Shown one piece after another: positions 47,013-61,046 of a stretch of DNA of 64,000 nucleotides. The notes under the pieces were generated by a model that searched no databases, had not been told where the DNA came from, and saw nothing but the letters and a program-made list of their open reading frames with translations. The number at the start of each line of letters is the position of its first letter. The first letter of the stretch is position 1. A program made the translations under genes and the position numbers. The DNA is from Oreocharis arfaki (Eukaryota; Chordata; Aves; Passeriformes; Paramythiidae): NCBI GenBank assembly GCA_013398015.1, contig VZRR01013430.1, positions 974,643 to 1,038,642 of the forward strand. Direction: 5' to 3'.

Positions 47013-50000
47013 TATCTTGGTGCTGCTCAGGTCAATGGTTCAGCTCCAGGCAATCAGAATTCGAGCACAAGCTCAAACAGAGTTAAACCCATGTTCACAT
47101 CTGACAATCAATTCAGAGTAATAAATTAGCAGAGAAGCATCTCTAGAATCATAAATATTTTTTAAAAGCCTGCTATAAATGATTCAACATTAGAAGAAAT
47201 CGGCAGGAATGCTGATTAGAGGACAAGGTTGTACAAGCACAGTACAAAATGTGATTAATTTCACAGCAGTTAACACAATATGCAGTTTATGCTCCACACA
47301 GATCAGTATATAAAAAATGTTGCTGTTGAAATCACATTCGTATTTAAAAAATAAAAATAAAAAAATCATAATGGGAGTTACTGAGTCCTTTTAACTGAAG
47401 CCAGGCTTGCCTTTGTGTCACGAGTCCCATCCCAATTCCATGCTTTTTCTCCAAATGATCACAGCTCTAAAGTGGTTTTAAATTGCTATTGTATGAAAAG
47501 GCAAATTATTTTAGGAGGTTAGAAGTCATCCTGTCACCCTGTAATTTCTTTAATTACAACACTGTGTAGGTGGAGAATGTGAAAATCTATGTAAGATGTC
47601 TCTGTTAGAGAAGGTGTTGGATATTCTCTTCACAGAACTCACAAAGACAAATTTAAGGGAGAAGGAAAGTTCTGCCTGTCCCTCACAGGTTGGGGTTCAG
47701 AGAACACCACTGGTCCCAGTACATCCTGACCCAAACAGCTCCTGCTGCCTTCAAGGATGCTGCCAGACAACAGGCGAAACAGCTGCTCCATTATTTCATA
47801 CTCCATTATTTGATTCATGGAAGAGAAGTATGACTAAAAGCTTGGGGAAGAGTTTCAAGATTGCCTGGGAATAAATAGAAGCCTGACAAGCCTTGGCCCA
47901 GCAACAATTTATTTACCTCCTGCACTTGCAGAACATTCAGCTGCTCGCTAATAAGAAACGAGGAGCTATGATGCAAGATTTATACAGCAATAATGAGGGG
48001 ATTTGTTAGCATGATTCTGATTATTCCATAATGAAAGTCTAATGAAACTAATAAAGCTTTATCACAACCTGCAGGGATCTTGCCACAAGCCAGAGAGAGA
48101 GTGTGAATTACGTTGTGGGAGGTCTTCAGAAAGCCAAGAAAGGAGCAGGCCCCACTTGCCACTGAGGACCAAGGGCCAACCCCAAGCCTGTACCAGAAAC
48201 GCTCATCCCAAAAGCACACCAGGTCTTTTCCACTCTACACAGATGCTGAGGACATGACAGAAGGAGCTGGGGCAGCGACCAAGCCCAGCAAAGTCCCAAG
48301 AGCCTGCACTGGAAGGTCATTGCACATTCATACCTGCAAATCATGGAAAACCAAATTTCCCGGGCTACACCACGTGTGAGAACACGGCACGGATTTGGCT
48401 TTTGTATCATGAGGATACAGTGGGGCAAGGAAAAGGATACCTGGGCAAGGAAAGGGATCTGAGAGGGTCACTGTTACTTCTACAAGGGATGGTGGGAAAG
48501 GCCAGATCTCCTCCATCTGGAGAGAAGGCTGAAGGGGACACACAATTAACATTTTCAAAATCATGGAAGCGACACATCCACCTGAACAGAGAACTCTTGA
48601 TTGCATAATCCTGCACAGCCAAAACACACGGTGAAGTGGAGAGGTAGAGATGTATCCAACATCCCTAATCCATCACGTGTGTGCAGGAGGAGAAAGGCTG
48701 CCCAAGAGTGCCTCGGCTCACACAGACACCCTGAACAGTGTTAGTCTGAAATGCCACTGCTGGGGACCAAGTATTGGCCTCCATGGACCAATGTGCCCAG
48801 CAGGTCAGTTCTGCTCTTAACAATTCAGGCTGTGTGAGAAAAAAGGGAGATGTCCTTGGGCCAAACATTCTGTTCATTTGCCCCTGTGGGAGGATTTGTC
48901 TCTCTCATCGAATCACGGGTGTGCCCCTATCTCAGGGGTACAAAGAAAGGCAGAAGCAGGCTGCTCGTGCTGCCACAACAATTAGCAGAGCCCACAGCCA
49001 AATCCACAGTTCTTGACAGCAAAAAAAACCCTGCAGGCTAAATTAACTACATGCCCTGGAGTGGCTGATGAGTTGTTGGACACCACTGAACGTGTAGAGC
49101 ACTTGAACGTGTTTATCCTGCAGAAGGGCAGAGACCTGGAACCACGCATGTCAGCGAACACATCCTTCTGAAGTGGCACTTAATTCAAAGAGTGAATTTA
49201 ATTAGAAGTTAATTAGACAACTTCCCAAGTTCCAGCTAACAGAATTGCTTTGGGTATGCTGGAGTTAATGCTGATAAAGCAGGAATGCCTTGTTAATGAA
49301 AGAAGTCTGTGTTAAGCATGATAGGAAACAAACAAATGGCTTTTACCCTTCTGAGGATCACTCCTGCTAATACACTGCCACTCGCAGGGAAAAGACAAAT
49401 TTTTCTCATCTCCAAGGGAAATATTTGAATGCTCAGAAGCTCAGCTCACCAACTGTGTAACGTTATCTTACATGCAGTGCTCACATTGTTTTCAAACCAC
49501 AAACCTATCCCAAATTTGAGCTGTACAGATAAACTCGTGTAGTTTCCAAAATGTTATTATACATCTTCTTTTCCTTATCAATAGTTATTTCTAACAGGAT
49601 TTTTTAACAGGTATGAGCAGGATACACTTTTCTTTCTTTGACAATGATAAAACACGCATTTATAAAATAATAAACCCTTTTACTGAGCTGCAGCACAAAT
49701 CAGCTCATTCCTACGGAACTTCTCAGATACACTATTTGCAAATTTCACGTCATCCAAGGAGAAACAGCTCCATCTAAAGGTTAATTGGCTGCACAGTCCC
49801 CTGCCTGGTGTTTGCCACATCAGCTGGGGAAACACCAGGAGCAGTGGGATGTTTGCCCAGGCTGGACAGTGAAGGACATGGGTTGGAAGGCCACGTCCTA
49901 AAGAGAAGCTCATTTCTCTGCCTGAACAGGAAACTGGTTTGTTAACACTTTGTTCCCCCTTTGAATCATCTCACACCTGTGCATCAGTTCATATTTACAG

Positions 50001-51570
50001 GGCCCCTGCCAGGTGACTTCTGGTTTGCAGCCTATGATCCAACATCACGTACAAACAACAGTCATGAATTTTGACTCAATTTTATTGTGTCAGAGTTCTT
50101 AAAAGAACTCTTTTCAGTGCCCTGTCTTTTAAAGCCACCCAGGAGCTTCTTATCCCTCTTAAATTTCATTGACTTGAAGAGAAGCACACCTCCAAAAGTG
50201 ACTTTTTACTTGTAAATATCCAATAACTGGTACTGGGAAACGTTATTTAGAATTTTGAACAAACAGCTTTCAGAAACACATTCCCAGCTGTAGTGATATT
50301 AATTTTCGAAAAATCGTACTTTAGGAGTTTGCTTCCTTCATCAACCAACAATTCAGAACCCATCCTGACAATGGTGCCATGAAGGTTATTCTCAATATGC
50401 ATTTTCCAGTATTAAACCTGGAAATTTCCTTTTTAGCCCCCATTTCACAGTACAGCGAGTTAGCCACAGCTAAGAACAAAACCAGGACATTTTATACAAC
50501 TTTAAGAACACTCTGATTAAAGGTTTCTAAATTATTTTTAGGCTCCCATGCCTATGCAATCCTGAGCACAATTTGTGCACGCTGTCAAAGCAAAAGCAAT
50601 GTTTTAATAAAGGCCTTCAGTGAGGATGAAGTGCTTGGGCACTGCAGCCATAATTACAATCTTAATGGGCATTAAGTTAATAACAATGACAAAACCCAAG
50701 CTTTTCAGAGCAGAAATCAAGTAGTGTTCATTATAACTATGCAGTCTTTATTGAAGTGAAGTATTTAACCTAGATATAGTATTAGGAACGAGGGAGGAAA
50801 AAACTGATTATATTCCAGGTAGCAGAATATTCTCAGGGGGGACAGCTACACTCAAAGCAAATTCAGCAGGGCAAGTGCAGACTCCTGGCTTTTATTTAGT
50901 CATATTTCAGCTCTATCCAAGACAGGACGGGTTTAGATCTACCTGTGCCTTACTTAGTAACATTTCATAGCACAATATCTCTAACTGATAAAATATATTT
51001 AGTTTCTGTAATGTATTCAACATAATTCAGAAAATGGTAAATTAAGAAATAGCACAGACAGTAGTGAAAGTGGTACTGGACATTTCTTGGTTCCATGGGA
51101 TGAAAAAACTGCCATCCAAATCATTTAGAGAGTACTTAAGGTATCAAATTAGCAGGCTGGATTTGGGGGTTTGGGGTGCTTTTAGGGTTTATGGGGGTTT
51201 TTTTGGATAAGTGTCCCTAGTCCCCACAGTGCCCCTTTCCCTAGCTCTGGATCTGTAGCATTCCCTCAATTTGCCTTCTTTCCCAGCATCCAGCTCTCAC
51301 AATCTGCCCCTCTTCTTTGTACCAAGCTTTCCACAGGAACTCCTCTTCATCTCCCAGTCTTGGAAAGAGAGCTGGCTTTCTTTGTACCACAAACACTGAC
51401 ATTTAAAACCCAATTTAGCCTGTTCCCAGTGTACATTTCCCTCTGATTACCCATAGTTGGGAGAGTAGCAGCACCCAGAGGCATCTCCCAGAGTCCAGCA
51501 GGGCTGACACCAACCCAGACCCAGGGGAAAGGCAGCAACCCTTGTATCCCCCTCCCCATAACTGGCTTAC
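47013..51570. other. Unique non-coding DNA
   Basis: No gene is recognised. 48470-48620 includes a CTGGAGAGAAGGCTGAAGGG block followed by TTCAAAATCATGGAAGC, which faintly resembles the internal part of bird LINE or LTR repeats but is too diverged to call. 49190-49340 and 50500-50700 have TTAATTAG/CATAATTACAATC-type words and no simple repeats, resembling conserved non-coding DNA in texture only. Confidence 0.5.
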
Positions 51571-51633
51571 CTATCCCTTTTGCAAGTTTGGTTGTGTAAC
51601 ATTCAGAAAACGCTGCCTGTGCATCACTTTGGG
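51571..51633 (-). other. Candidate 63-bp exon (phase 1-1)
   Basis: On the minus strand the pyrimidine-rich acceptor GCCTCTTTCCCTCTCTGAAACAG written in part as CTTTCCCTCTCTGAAACAG precedes 51633, and a good donor, TAG then GTAAGC, follows 51571. The enclosed 63 bp reads QSDAQAAFSECYTTKLAKGI, entering and leaving in phase 1 (a symmetric exon). It lies within a minus-strand frame of 156 codons (51347-51817) that has no ATG start (it begins at GTG) and no domain I know. A chance pseudo-exon is at least as likely as a real one. Confidence 0.12.
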
Positions 51634-54600
51634 CTGTTTCAGAGAGGGAAAGAGGCACATGATGGAGTATAACCTCTCCCTGCTTCTTGCAGCACTGTGA
51701 TGGTTTCAAACAAAATTTTACAAATTTAGCCCATTTGCCCCCAGCCCTGCTGAAGACCGAGGGTAGGCATGGGGAGAGAGGGGTCAGAATCCTCCCAGGT
51801 TGTTTTCCAACAACCACAATTCTAACTTACACTGCTTAGAGTCATTCTTCTGCGCCTGTTGGATTTCTGTTCGAAACAATCCTTCACAAAACGAATCTGA
51901 GACGTTGTACCCCAGAGAGCTTTTGCAGAGACTGCTGTGCTTGCATCTAACTGTTCATCAAGCCCATAAAAGTATTAGTAGGTCCAGTCTGAGTCTAAAG
52001 TACAACCTGCAGCATAATCTCTAGGCCACATAAGCAATAACAGGAATCCTGGTAGCTTAAATAAGGTTTCCACTCTCCCTCCACACCTTCAGTTTTCTTT
52101 CGAGGTCATGAATTGCCTGACCCACCAAGGCAGGAGCTGTGGCTCCACATCCCACTTGGCTCTGCCCAAACCTAATTAGACTAAGCCCTGGCCAGTCTGC
52201 CCAGTATCATAAAGCATCCTATTCCTAGTGCCTAGGTGATACAGGAAAATAAATTACTGTATCCCATAAAGCATTTTGTTACGGCTGTTCATGTTAAACC
52301 TAATCATACCCCCTTCAAGAGTTTGTGCCTTGCTTTCAATAACAATATTGTGTCTTGTTTCTTAAACTCAATTTTTAAGGAAGCTTTTTCACTGTTAACA
52401 GCTACCTAAATTTTTTTTTTATACAACTCTTGTGACTGCATTGCCTATTCTCAAAAAAAAAAACACCACAAAACTATCAAAACAGATCAGTGTTAGATCA
52501 GTAACACATTAGATCAGTAACAAACTGCAAGGTCCTAATATGCCAACAAAAAATGCAATTCAACTACTTTAAGGAAGTAATTTTCCACTTGCATAAGCCT
52601 CAGGTTGATGGAGAGTTAAAGTTAGTTGCTAAAGAAAGATCGATGGTCTAGAATTCCTTCCCTCCTGCAAAGAAACTTGAAACAGGAGTGTGTGATTAGG
52701 ACAATGTACATCAGCTAGAAAAATAATAAATTGGTAGAATTAAGGTGCTGAGCATCAGCCAGGAAAGATTTATGATGTGGACATAATGAGAGCTGCAACT
52801 GGTCAGTGCAATTGTAATCAGCAACAGGAGCAGCCAGAGAAGTGCATAAACACTGGTGTGGTCTTTTTTAGTTCAAAGGCAGGCAGTCAGCTGAATACAG
52901 TCATTTTTGCCTGATGTTAGATTTGTGTAAGATTTTTATTAAATAGATTCTTCTGTGAATTTACTATTCATTCCCGAGATCACATTATTCGAAAGTCTTT
53001 AAACAGCTTTCTTCTCTTTTAGAGACAGGAACAGATTTGCTTCTAAGAAAAATTGATTAATGCAGGCTTTGCCAGTGGTTTCATGCTTCACTTTCTTATC
53101 CCTTCTTTAGGTCTCCTGCTGGTCCCACACTGAGTTAAGGAACCTTGATTTTCATAGACTGCTGAACCCCAGCGAGCAGCTAGCATGCTGTGCACACAGT
53201 CTGCATAAAACATTCATACAGCAGAATTAAAGTCTTCTGCTAAATCCTTTATTTGAGTTCAGGATGTCTCTCCCCCTCAGAGATTCTGCTAACATCAAAT
53301 ATTTTCTTTGGATTACCTCAGAAAAGTCTACATGAAATCGGTTCAATCTGCACATGGATTCATAATCAGGATAACATATGGGCCCCTATTCCCTTGGACT
53401 CTTGCTTAGAGGGCAATGAAACCATAATCATTTACTCCGTGCATTGTAAGTCTGGAGAGGTTGGAGTTTCTTCCCCTCTCCTCTTTGCAGCTTCAAGTAA
53501 AACTCACTAACTTCTGCATTCACAAAAAAATGAGAGCAACTCTGCATTGCCTCGAATATCTCCATTAGAGCAGCAGAACAAAAGTGGTACTTTGGGAAAG
53601 TGGAATTTTAACAAAAGGTATCATCACTTGAGAAAAAATACATCAAGCTGGAAGAATTAAACACCTCCAAGGTGTTACATCTCACTCTTCAGCTGCTGTC
53701 GAGGCACTTGATCAGTCCCTGGCTAATGTCAAAGATAAATTGCACCTCCACTTACAATGGAATCCGTAAAGAGAGGTGTTAATCATTAATTATTACTGTT
53801 ACCTCCATCACAGGAGGAGCCAAACATTACAGCATCAAAATCCTCCAGAGGCACCCGGGATGGGGTCAGCAGATTCCATTTCCTCCTCCTTCCCAGGAGG
53901 GAAGACACCTCCTACACCCTCTGCCTCACTGTGTGTCCCCAGAGCACTGAACCCACTCAGGTATTTTCAAAGTGTACCCAACTATGCCAAGTTATCCCCA
54001 GGCACACCTCAAACAATATCAGGGGGTGACTTTTAAATATTGATTAAATAGGCATATTCAGTTTGCAGACTGATCTCTGATTCCTTCACAAAATCATCCC
54101 AACATGGCACACTGACATTATTTATACGATTTTTCTACAGAAACACCAGTCCAACCACTAGAAAACCCATGAATATTTCCAGTGTGTTGCTTAGGTAGAT
54201 AAAAAAAAAACAAAACAAAAAATCACTGAGAGTTCCTTACGCAAAACGAAATTTGAATTTTTGCCTGATGTGATACAGTTTATTGATAAAAGAAAAGCAA
54301 ATTCAGAAGGCATTTTCATATTGAAAATAACAGATAAGATTATTGTGCTTCAACCCATCAACCTTCTCTTTCTGAGTTTTGGCACTACAATAGCACATGA
54401 ATTAAATATTTGTGTATATTCTTTCTGCCCAAATTTTACTCATGTCTGGGGCTGAGACTGCTCCAAGTACCAGAAGCTGGAGACTCAGCATTAATATCAG
54501 CTAAATATAAATTTTCTTTTTTGAATACATAAACATAAGTTATGTTCAAACTTACTTAAGTAAATATTACTTACCAAGAAACCATGAAATTGTGTATTGG

Positions 54601-57600
54601 GTTTCAAACATAAAGCAACACTCTTTGAACAAGGCAAGCAAATAAACCAACTTAGAAACACTTTTTTTAAGTGTTTGTTTGTTAAAGAAAGTTGTGAGAT
54701 GAGAAAGCAGAAATTTATCACTGTAGAAAGCTTCAAAGTTGGTAATTAAAATTAATACTTAAAGTTCCTCTGCACTAAATAGGGGGCTTTAAAAATCATT
54801 ATGTATTGGGCAGTCGTATCTGCTTTAGTTTTTTAGCTCTAAATCGTTAAAAGAATTCTGTTTATGCAAAGGATGGGTAAAGTTACTCTTCAGGTTTGGT
54901 GGCATCCAAACAGGACAGCATCTGCTTAATAAACAAGCCCAGCCCCTCCTATTTGTGAAACAGTAGCTGGGAACATACAGGGAGCAGCAAACAAAGCAGC
55001 AGAATCAAGAACAGGTATATCACCAGTCACACTGTAATTACAAATTTGACAAATTTTGCAATGTTCAGCTCAATAGAGAACTGAGCTCTTCACCAACACA
55101 TTTTGCCACCAATCTGTTGAGCAAATTAGATTTTCCTTGTCATTGTTCTTCTCGATGTCCTGCCTCCCCTGATGGCTGCTCACTCTGTAAAAAGCCAACT
55201 ACAGCCAAAAGAACAAGATGAATGGAAACTTCCCTTGGTCTGTTTTATCCAATAAAAGGTGGAGCTGTAAATTTCACACAAAACTCAATTGCCAAGTGAT
55301 AAAAGGAAAATAATCTTGGTAGTCATCAATGACATCAGCATTAATCATCTAATAAAACACAGGAGAGCCTTTAATGAAATGTCTTCAGACATACAGGATC
55401 ACAGGCCTAACGTGGTGCTAAGTGTTCATTCATTCTGATTTTATAGCTGATTTTATACTGTGTTTTCCATTTTTTAATTCTGATTGGCTTCCTTGTATTT
55501 AAAATACACTTGTTATGAGTATGCATATAACACATTGACCATTTTGTCATTGTTTTCTTTGCTCATTACCAATGAGCCTAAAATCAAGACTTTCCATTTC
55601 TGCAAAACACATTCTTATTATTTCTATAAACACTGTTGGGCTTGAAAGTGAATTACCCAGGGAGATAGGTCTGTAAAAAGGGAATCTGCCTCTTAAAATA
55701 CACAAGAAAAGTCATTTTTCCAGTACTGTGTCCTGTTACTGCAGTGATGCTCTGCCTCCAGAATAGATAAGGAGCAACGAGGTGAGTAACTGCAGCAAAA
55801 CCATTCAGCAAGGAAAGCTCCAAGTTCCCTCACACAAAAATGCAATCTGTTTAAAGCTGGTATAACACCTTTTCATCTCCTCTCCAGTATTGTGACTTGG
55901 GAATGATGGCATCGTGCTCCCTTCCTCGTTATACAGTATCTGAAATTGCCAGCTAAGAAAAAGATTTGTATAATCCAGAGTCAGTGAATGCCTCTTAGAA
56001 AATATATCTTCTCCTAAAAATATGATGGACTTACTGACAGACTGTAAAATATGAAATCTATTTCAATATAATCAGTTCTAAGGGACCCCAAAGTCAGAAC
56101 AGAAGAGGCTGGGAATTGCTAACATGAATACTTTTCACAATGTTGTTAATTTAAAATCATTCTCAAGCCAGCAGCTACTACCAGCTGTCCTACAGGACTG
56201 CTGCCTATCACTGCTGCTGAGTTACACGTTCTTCTCCCCTTCTCCTAAGACAATAAAGTCCTACAAGGGTGGATTTTCCAACTCAGAAACAGCCAATAAC
56301 TTGACAAAAGGAAAGCGTTTCATACTAGAAATGTTCTGGTAACTCTCAAAATGGAATATTTCATTTGGCATTACTTCGCTCAATATTTTCATCTTTAATT
56401 ATTTGATATTGACTTTTATTTTGTGACAGGCTGCATTTATTCAGGAAGGGTTGAAAGTCTCATTTTTGTGTCTTTGATTGCTATTAATGTCCCACAACAA
56501 AGCACAAAATCCTCTTTCATTGGGTTGCTGATGCAGAGACACCGCGTTGTGAGGAGCCTGTGCTTCACTCCTGTTCTGATATCTCAAGATTACACAGCAG
56601 CTAAGTTTCAAAATGACAAAAAAATCCAAATATCTGTAGTGTTCCAGTATCTCATCCCCTGCCATGTACTCCTTTTCTAGAAAATTCTGTAAGGAGAAGC
56701 TGTATCTGATGTATCCAGTCCTCACCAGGGAATCAGTCACGGACAAAAACACCCACAATAACTACACCCCCTCTGATCACTGATTTTATGTGTTTCTATA
56801 ATGCAAACAGCTAAAACTTGTGCACTTGAAACATGGAAGTTAACATCATTTCCCCCCAAACCAGATTATTATTTAACTTTTGTTATAGGATTAGTCAAAA
56901 ATTGACAACTGGAGATCTTCTGAAACTGCTTTAACCTTTCTTGTTCTTCAGGAGGAAGGAGACCAATAACCAACATCATAACTCTGTGCTGCTGGACAGC
57001 TTTATTTCTATCTGCCTTGGAAAGCAGGAGAGGAACAGATTTTCAGCACTGAGGCAAATCAAATCAGTCTCTGAAGAATTAATTGGGAAAAAAAAAATTT
57101 AAAGACATCATCAAATTAAGCGGCATTGCAACAAACTGAGGCCTGTGTAAATTTTCTTGTAAAGTGGTGTTTAATGTGAAAAGAGAGGGCTCAGAAGTGC
57201 AATTTCTAGTGTCCTTGGCTTCTCAAACATGCAGCATTAGCTCCATATTTTCAGTCTTTGGGGGAAAATACCTGTACACTAGTTAAAATTTCAATTTGAC
57301 ACTCAGGGCAGAAAAAAAAATGAGCCTTTTAGAACAGAATTCAAAACAGGAACTGAGTTTTATACCACTTTTACGCTGCCAGTGCTGAAAGAAATGAAGT
57401 TTGCAGTAGCTACAGCTTTATTTAGGCAAGTTATGTGCAATTGTATCATTCTGCAGTAGTTCTTTAAATGCCTACTAAGGCCTCAGGAATAAGGCTGAAA
57501 GGATAAAATCCAAATGTGAAGGTCAGATACCACCACAACTGTCCAGGACTTTGGTAATTAATGTAGAAGCAATACAAGACATAAGGAGGGGATTTAATCC

Positions 57601-60600
57601 TAAAACTTAATTAAAACTTTCTGTGTCAGAAATATAATTGTAGGAAAGAGGGGCGTCACCTTTACTTCTGTGAAACTTGTAGGTGTTTGATAACTTTATC
57701 CCAACAACAATCTGTATTAATGTTCTAACAGGAACCCCTGGGAAATCTTTCAGAAGTGCTTCAGAGAGGTTGGACTTTTCTTCTGAACGACCACTGGCAG
57801 AGATCCCAACTTGTAAAAAGTCGGATAAAACCAGCGTGTCTTTAATTATTCAAGGCTGTAAGTGTTTGAAATCCCTGCTTCGTTCTGAAACCACAGGGTA
57901 CTGGACATTTCCTAGTCTTGTGCAAAGTTCTGAAGGAAATAAAAATGTTGCCCAAGAGATCTCTGTACTTTCAGTAAGTGCTGAAAACTTCTTTCCATGA
58001 AACCCCCAGATGATGAACGGACTTATTTTGGGGAGGAGTTTTTGTCAGTTGCTTTTATTTTTATTTTTTTCCTGTCATGAAACTGTTTTGGCTGCAGCTG
58101 AAAAGCTTTGTGGGACACGTGTAGAATGCATTCTGTGTAAGAGCTGTCACCCTACAGAGCACTTCTTGTCTCTGATGTTCCCTCATGCTGCACATTAGTT
58201 AGAAATATGCTATTTGCTTAAAAATAAATCAAACTATTTAATAAGACCTTGGCTTTCCACACAATAAATATAAAGCATAACTCATTAAGTAGACTATTTC
58301 AATGAGTTATTTTGCTTTCTGTTTGTTTTGTTAGTCTTCCCTAGCAGCATCATCCAGGCATCCAGTGTGCATCGTACTGTGGGAATTTGGAGTCTCAAAA
58401 ATACCGATCCTCCCTGGTTTTCGTTTGTTTTAAGGAAGCATTCATTTGAGGGAATTCTTTCTCACTGAGCACTGTGCTAGCTAATTTAACTCTCAAACCC
58501 TGCCCTACTGTCCAAGAGCTACTGCTGCAAGTTCACTGCTTTACCCAGGCATCAATAATTATTTGCTGCTGTGAGTAAGGAAGCTTGGGAACACTGTGGG
58601 GTTTGTAATGCCAGCTGATGGCTCTTGGTATCGCCTTTGCACAACCTGAGCTTTCAAAAGAGCCAACAGCGACAGGACTTCATCCGAATTTCTCTAAAAT
58701 TCAACAAGTTTCCAATTTGGGAAAGTTTTCATAGTTTTTTGGCGGTTTGTTTTGTTTTTTGGTGAGGTTTTTTGTGCTTGAAATTTTACTGTAAACTTAC
58801 TCAAAAAAAAAAAAATCTACCTCATCTATTAATACTTAAGATTACAAACAGGGTCTGATGATTGTTATGTTAAGCAAACGGAAAGGGTTTCAAAACTAAA
58901 TAAACATTCTCAAAACTTTTTTTTTCCTCCACTAAAAGCTGAAGCTTTTTAGAGGGAAGAGAAAGCCCTGAGAAGTAGTGGGGCACTGAAAATGGAAGAC
59001 TGACATCAAAGTTGTGCAGTACCTTGTAACAGTTTCTTTCCTCGTTGCAGAATAGGATTTCTTACAATTCCAAGTAAAATGCACCTTCTCTAAATGCTAT
59101 TTTTATCTGCCAAATAGATCTCCAGTATCTGCTTTCCTACGTTTTCTACTTATAGTCCTCAAAAAGACACAGTTTAAAGAATTACAGGATCAAAAAATCC
59201 CAGTTACACATATAGAAGCTATAACATATCTGTCTATACAAGTGCTTCTGCTCTTTTTTCTCTTCTTGTTTGGTTTTTTGTTCTTTGCTTGCAGAATGTG
59301 TTACAAGTTTTGGTTTCTGTTGTAAGCCAGAATCAGAATCACAGAAGGGAACGCTGTGAATCCTTTTTAAAGCACATTACCTTTGAACTTAACACAAGGG
59401 GAAAGACAATAGAAGCCATAGAATAACTGTAAAAATTTCAATTTCCAGCAGCACTGATGCCAGACGCATTCTCCTAGAGGGATTAGACACAAAAGTAATT
59501 CAGCAGCATATTAGTTCTGATGCAGAGGAAGCCACCAAGAGCAGGAGGGGTTTTGCCAAGCCACACTTGTCAAACACAGCCACTGCAGCTCCTTTGTGTT
59601 TCTCCATCTGTGACTGGAGGAGTAAGGAGTGAACTCTGCCATGGCATTCTGAATATCCAACCTATTAGCTATGTTAACCAAGCTGGGCAAAACTGGCCAG
59701 AATTCATTTAATCTCAGTCGAGTGTCACGAGGACATAATTCCTCAAAATTACCTTCTCGGTCCTCAGCCCACACCACACACACAGTCACACAGGCTTGAC
59801 CTCACTGTGCCTCTACAGCTACAGACAATTTTCCAGCTGCTGCTTTGACATCGCAGTGGCTTTCATTTTAATATTCTACAAACATTGTTTCAAAAGCTTT
59901 GCTTTCCTATGGTATCCAGAGAGAAAAGATGCTGTACACGCTCAGAGCACAGTGCAGCTGAGAGTAACTGCCAGTTTTGGCTTGGAAAGCTATGAGGGAA
60001 ACTTAGTCCTTTTCTGATACAAGTTATGGATGGAAAATAACTTTCTTTCATGGTTTTTGTCTATACACAAACCATTCCTTCTAGTAATTGCTGACATTCC
60101 CGAAAAACTCCTTATGAGTGACAACAACAGGCTAGTCTCCTTATAAAGTTGTGTCCATATTGAAAATAAACTATTCCCTGAAAAAATACAACCTCTGAAA
60201 CACAAAACACTTAAAATGTAAGTATGATTATTTAGACCTCAAAGGAAAACATATTCTATTTGTAATGCAGCACTCTCGGGCTTCTAAGCAACATCTCCTG
60301 CACTTGGAGCACTAATTTATGAGTGGAGTAACAAAGAAAAAACACACTGATACACTTACACTGTGATTTGGGTTTTTTAGTGAGAAGTCCATAACACAGG
60401 AGATGCTTTTCCTTAATATTTTTAAGCCTAGTTTCACAGAAGCCCATGCAGAAGCTGTTCCGAACACCTGCTGCTCCCAGCGCATGTGGAAGAAAAGCCA
60501 TTTAAAGATAGGTTGCTGGGAACACTTCAAACTCAAGTTATGGAAAGTCTTGTTGGGATCTAATTACTTTTATTTCCAGAAAGAGCTTCCCTAAAACTCT

Positions 60601-60776
60601 GGATGCATTTCATATTACTAGGGAAAATAAAAGCAGGGAGAAATTCAACACTAAGATAATTCTATTGTAGTTTATGACTAAATATAAAACCACTCTTAGA
60701 TACCCTACCACTCTGTAGGGTAACTACATTTTACCCTAGAGAGAAAAACTCCAGTGTTTTAAAAGGCCTAGAGAGG
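51634..60776. other. Long unique AT-rich stretch
   Basis: No gene, RNA or transposon is recognised. It holds a 16-bp tandem doublet (TTAGATCAGTAACA words at 52493-52524), A/T runs such as 58802-58813, a TTTGTTTTGTTTTTTGG tract near 58745, and a bulged hairpin at 58272-58318. Frames of 60-105 codons are scattered and overlap on opposite strands. Confidence 0.5.
58272..58318. repeat. AT-rich hairpin: 10-bp plus 5-bp stem with a 3-nt bulge
   Basis: ATAACTCATT (58277-58286) pairs perfectly with AATGAGTTAT (58301-58310) around a 14-nt loop. Just outside, AAAGC (58272-58276) pairs with GCTTT (58314-58318) after a 3-nt bulge on one side. The stem is shorter than a typical pre-microRNA stem of about 30 bp, so I do not call a microRNA. 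Confidence 0.7.
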
Positions 60777-60852
60777 GTGTGTTCATTAAGATGTCTCCTG
60801 ACAGACGCATTTATCTCCTTTCTGTGGTTAAACTGTACTGGAGAGACAGTCC

Positions 60853-60902
60853 ATGCGCTTGGAATGCGCTTGGAATGCCCTGGGAATGCACGGGGAATGC
60901 GC
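60853..60902 (+). repeat. 11-bp tandem repeat, four to five units
   Basis: ATGCGCTTGGA, ATGCGCTTGGA, ATGCCCTGGGA and ATGCACGGGGA follow one another from 60853 to 60896, and a partial fifth unit starts ATGCGCC. It precedes the larger array at 61047 by about 145 bp and may share its origin (GGGAATGC against GGGATGCG words). Confidence 0.85.
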
Positions 60903-61046
60903 CCCACCGCAAGGATAATTTACCATTTTAATAACAATGTATTGAAAGGACGCGAGGATGGCAAGGGAAGGTTTCTCTCCAGGAGATGGAGCTGCAGTTC
61001 CAGAGCTCCGAGCCCGCAGCTGGAGCGGGAAGCAGCGCTCGGCACC

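Noticed and set aside
48470..48620. Possible internal LINE or LTR fragment (CTGGAGAGAAGGCTGAAGGG then TCAAAATCATGGAAGC)
   Set aside because: The resemblance is only to remembered consensus words and is too diverged to place. A repeat-library search would decide.
51347..51817. 156-codon minus-strand frame
   Set aside because: It begins at GTG and has no domain. Only the short exon-like part inside it is worth mentioning.
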